7,351 nt of DNA, taken from the NCBI GenBank assembly GCA_002352945.1, contig DDHL01000069.1, positions 10,693 through 18,043 on the forward strand, in the 5' to 3' direction. The notes under the pieces are model-generated. The model saw nothing but the letters and a program-made list of their open reading frames with translations, ran no database searches and was not told the origin of the DNA. The stretch comes from Campylobacteraceae bacterium UBA1877. Lineage in GTDB: Bacteria > Campylobacterota > Campylobacteria > Campylobacterales > Campylobacteraceae. A program made the translations under genes and the position numbers. Of the stretch, positions 6,306 to 7,351 are shown piece by piece. The number at the start of each line of letters is the position of its first letter. Positions within the stretch are counted from its first letter, which is position 1.

Positions 6306-7310
6306 TTAAAAAGCGGTTTGCAGTTTAAAAGAGCGATCACCCACAAAGAGTTGGGATTTTGTAGTATAAACCATGGTATCAATCTCATCGGGCAGTTCAA
6401 AAACGTTTACTGTGCGCAAATCCAAATCAGTTGCAATCAAGTATCCGCCACGCTCAATCATATATATAAACTCACCATGAATAACGCCTGCAAAAACTGC
6501 AAAAGGAAATTTACGCTCTTTTAAAATATTCAAATCTGCATCGGTTAAAATTACATTTCCATCTTTTGTAAAGACATAAACTCTATCTTGGAGCACAATA
6601 ACATCTTTTACATCGGCATCCAAAAAGACTGTTGCATTTGGGTTGATTGAAATTATCCTTTTTGAGGTTGCCACAACCATTCTATCAGCTACCACATCCA
6701 AAAAGATAACATTATTAAAAAACTGTTCACTGCTTACAACTACATCTCTAATTGTTTTAGCGCTCTGCTTGTCAACAATAACCACTTTTCCATCTAAAGT
6801 TGGAAAAATAACCAGTGAGTTTAAAAAGTACGCAGACGCAATCCTTGCATCAAGAGCATAAGCTGTATCTTGCTGATTTTCGTAAAAAATCTCATCTTTT
6901 TGCATATCAATTAAAATAAGTTTATTTGTTCTATCTACAATAGCTAACACATTACCTTGCAATGAAGCTGATGCAACACCTTGCTCAAACTTTCGCTCAT
7001 AAAAAATTGAGCCATCTTCATTTAAAACACTCAAATTTCCACACTCAGTTGTTGCTACATACTTTCCTTCATAAGCTCCTAAAAAGAAACTGTTTGAAGG
7101 AATTTTTACATCCCTTAAGCCCGCTTGCGTAATGATTTGACCATTTGCTAGAGTTGCACCATATTTATTTGCATCAACTATTTCAGCAGGTAGTTTTTTT
7201 TCATAACGTACTTTTCCAGCAACAGATTCGGGCTCAAAATAGTGGCGCTTTGTTCCACAACCCGTTAAGACAATTAGCAGACCCAAAGGGAGCAAGATAG
7301 TTCTTATCAT
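6306..7310 (-). CDS. beta-propeller-like lipoprotein
   Basis: 334 residues. It begins with a lipoprotein signal peptide: Arg3, a hydrophobic core ILLPLGLLIVL, and lipobox LTGC with Cys18; Gly at +2 fits outer-membrane sorting by the E. coli rule. The body contains at least six loosely repeated blades of the type G-x-[VL]-x-[VI]-x-[ND]-x-x-x-x-x-x-[FV], at about 91-110, 129-146, 174-191, 217-234, 251-268 and 289-306, spaced 34-45 residues apart. This resembles PQQ-type propellers such as BamB of the outer-membrane assembly machine, but I see no BamB-specific motif, so a scaffold or binding role at the envelope is only inference. AAGGA stands nine bases before the ATG. The gene abuts the 112-residue unknown gene and probably shares its operon with coaX and hisG; the upstream gene runs off the window. 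Confidence 0.85.
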   Translation of the reverse strand: MIRTILLPLGLLIVLTGCGTKRHYFEPESVAGKVRYEKKLPAEIVDANKYGATLANGQIITQAGLRDVKIPSNSFFLGAYEGKYVATTECGNLSVLNEDGSIFYERKFEQGVASASLQGNVLAIVDRTNKLILIDMQKDEIFYENQQDTAYALDARIASAYFLNSLVIFPTLDGKVVIVDKQSAKTIRDVVVSSEQFFNNVIFLDVVADRMVVATSKRIISINPNATVFLDADVKDVIVLQDRVYVFTKDGNVILTDADLNILKERKFPFAVFAGVIHGEFIYMIERGGYLIATDLDLRTVNVFELPDEIDTMVYTTKSQLFVGDRSFKLQTAF

Positions 7311-7313
7311 AGG

Positions 7314-7351
7314 TTATTTTCCTTGGTAGTGTTGGAGATTTTTAACAATAT
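7314..7351 (-). CDS. C-terminal tail of an unidentified upstream gene
   Basis: Two minus-strand frames are open from the window edge. One ends with TAA at 7316-7314 (tail IVKNLQHYQGK), three bases before the lipoprotein ATG. The other ends with TGA at 7309-7307 (tail ILLKISNTTKENNL), overlapping that ATG as ATGA. Either would fit an operon continuing to the right; I slightly favour the first. Too little is present to name the product. Confidence 0.4.
   Translation of the reverse strand, partial: IVKNLQHYQGK

Noticed and set aside
1..7351. tRNA, rRNA, CRISPR array, insertion sequence, riboswitch
   Set aside because: None seen; the only gap over 100 bases without a gene is 4515-4666, which holds the two hairpins described.

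Overview
The window looks like a moderately AT-rich, densely packed bacterial chromosome, most likely from the Campylobacterota (Epsilonproteobacteria). The reasons are the short-form HisG, a short type III pantothenate kinase with the sequence style of that phylum, a DUF721-like gene joined to uvrC, and a lipoprotein / unknown gene / coaX order that I recall, without checking, from Campylobacter. The genus cannot be fixed from the sequence. All genes are housekeeping; there is no mobile element, tRNA, rRNA or CRISPR array.

Left block (1-2307, minus strand): a small lipoprotein not obvious from long-ORF inspection, then nadB (L-aspartate oxidase, NAD synthesis), then guaA (GMP synthetase, cut by the window edge). 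The junctions are TAATG and ATGA overlaps, so the three genes look like one translationally coupled operon. Its candidate promoter lies inside the divergent neighbour.

Middle block (2263-4678, plus strand): an extended -10 promoter placed so that the transcript would start at or beside the ATG of a DUF721/DciA-like gene, followed by uvrC (excision-repair endonuclease), whose start overlaps the DUF721-like gene by 19 bases. A hairpin with a T-run, which overlaps the end of the convergent hisG, probably ends this unit.

Right block (4667-7351, minus strand): the tail of an unidentified gene, a beta-propeller-like lipoprotein, a 112-residue protein of unknown function, coaX (first step of coenzyme A synthesis) and hisG (first step of histidine synthesis). 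The junctions are abutting or overlapping except for a 47-base gap before coaX.

The most unusual signal is a DNA word rather than a gene. The decamer TACATGTAAA, built on the palindrome TACATGTA, occurs seven times in 7.35 kb, about once per kilobase. Every ACATGT in the window is part of it. It crosses unrelated genes in two reading frames and writes the same peptides (LHV or TCKD) into unrelated proteins. Three copies sit within 98 bases around the start of coaX. The density resembles that of DNA uptake sequences or other highly iterated genomic words, but a regulator operator is also possible; the window alone cannot decide.
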